Shown one piece after another: positions 6,876 through 7,197 of a stretch of 7,197 nucleotides of DNA. Both the position numbers and the translations under genes were made by a program. This DNA is from Pseudobdellovibrio sp. (GTDB taxonomy: Bacteria > Bdellovibrionota > Bdellovibrionia > Bdellovibrionales > Bdellovibrionaceae). Within the stretch, counting starts at the first letter, position 1. Each line of letters opens with the position of its first letter. The notes beneath the pieces were generated by a model that worked only from the letters and a program-made list of their open reading frames with translations, was not told the origin of the DNA and made no database searches. The stretch is taken from positions 1-7,197 of the forward strand of contig JANWIU010000185.1 of the NCBI GenBank assembly GCA_025449725.1. The letters run 5' to 3'.

Positions 6876-7197
6876 ATGACAGCTGCCATCGATTATTTCA
6901 AAGGAAACGGCTTTAAGACCTTTACAGCTCTCGGCGAACCAAACCGGCTTGCCATCGTAGAGCTTCTTCGTGAAGGCGAACTTACCGTTGGTCAAATAGC
7001 AGACAAATTAGACATGCGGCAACCGCAGGCATCAAAGCACTTAAAAGTACTCAGCGAAAACGGCTTAGTCGAAGTAACAGCGGATGCCAACCGGCGCATT
7101 TACAAGATTAAACCTGAGCCTTTTCTATCGCTCGAATCTTGGCTAAAAACTTTCAAGAAACAGACTGAAGAACGCTATGACAAATTAGATGATTATC
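6876..7197 (+). CDS. ArsR/SdpR-type winged-helix transcriptional regulator (3' partial)
   Basis: The first 107 codons are present and the gene runs off the right edge, probably lacking only the C-terminal tail. The fold is a typical ArsR winged helix: FTALGEPNRLAIVELLREGE (16-35) is the conserved LxxPxRLxIL-type helix pair, LTVGQIADKLDM (36-47) the first helix of the HTH, QPQASKHLKVLSENGLV (49-65) the DNA-recognition helix, and VTADANRRIYKI (67-78) the wing. Classical ArsR/SmtB members carry cysteines in an ELCVCDL motif; here the segment is ELTVGQI and no cysteine occurs in the visible protein, so a metal or arsenite response is not supported. The C-terminal part (LESWLKTFKKQTEERYDKLDDY) resembles the SdpR-like branch, often found beside SRPBCC/AHSA1 genes. 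It is divergent from the efflux operon and has its own promoter and overlapping palindrome, so autoregulation is likely and control of the operon possible. Confidence 0.92.
   Translation, partial: MTAAIDYFKGNGFKTFTALGEPNRLAIVELLREGELTVGQIADKLDMRQPQASKHLKVLSENGLVEVTADANRRIYKIKPEPFLSLESWLKTFKKQTEERYDKLDDY

Noticed and set aside
6876..7197. Arsenic or heavy-metal resistance locus, suggested by an ArsR-family gene next to an RND pump
   Set aside because: The regulator lacks the metal-site cysteines, no ars, czc or cus partner genes are present, and the permease looks like the HAE1 drug type with no metal-pump feature that I can recognise.

Overview
The window comes from a Gram-negative bacterium. 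It encodes a TolC-family outer-membrane channel, an RND inner-membrane pump and the last strands of an outer-membrane beta-barrel, all of which need a two-membrane envelope. Base composition looks moderate (mid-40s % GC by eye). The protein style recalls Bdellovibrio-like or other delta-type proteobacteria, but this is an impression from memory and no marker gene is present to fix the taxonomy.

Layout. (1) Bases 3-182, + strand: the last 59 codons of a probable outer-membrane beta-barrel protein. (2) Bases 185-6722, - strand: four tightly packed genes read right to left, in the order TolC-family channel (5442-6722), RND permease (2333-5440), Kef-type cation/proton antiporter with an RCK/TrkA-N domain (557-2332), and a DUF1428/YbaA-like protein (185-538). 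Junction gaps are 1, 0 and 18 nt, so this looks like a single operon. (3) Bases 6723-6875: a 153-nt divergent intergenic region with a good sigma70-type promoter facing right and an imperfect 22-bp palindrome over its spacer and -10 box. (4) Bases 6876-7197, + strand: an ArsR/SdpR-type winged-helix regulator, cut by the window end.

How the genes may work together. The channel and RND permease are two of the three parts of a proton-driven envelope efflux pump. The third part, the periplasmic adaptor (membrane fusion protein), is not encoded in the window, which is the main oddity. The Kef-like antiporter abuts the pump gene. In enterobacteria Kef systems release K+ and acidify the cytoplasm when electrophile-glutathione adducts form, so a shared role in toxic-compound defence is plausible but inferred. 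The divergent ArsR-type gene is a natural candidate to control itself and perhaps the operon. It lacks the classical ArsR cysteine metal site, so metal sensing should not be assumed.

No RNA genes, insertion sequences, CRISPR arrays or origins were seen. No gene-free stretch exceeds about 155 bases. I see no clearly novel system. The most interesting points are the adaptor-less pump operon coupled to a Kef-type transporter with an altered regulatory loop, and the well-formed candidate operator upstream of the regulator.
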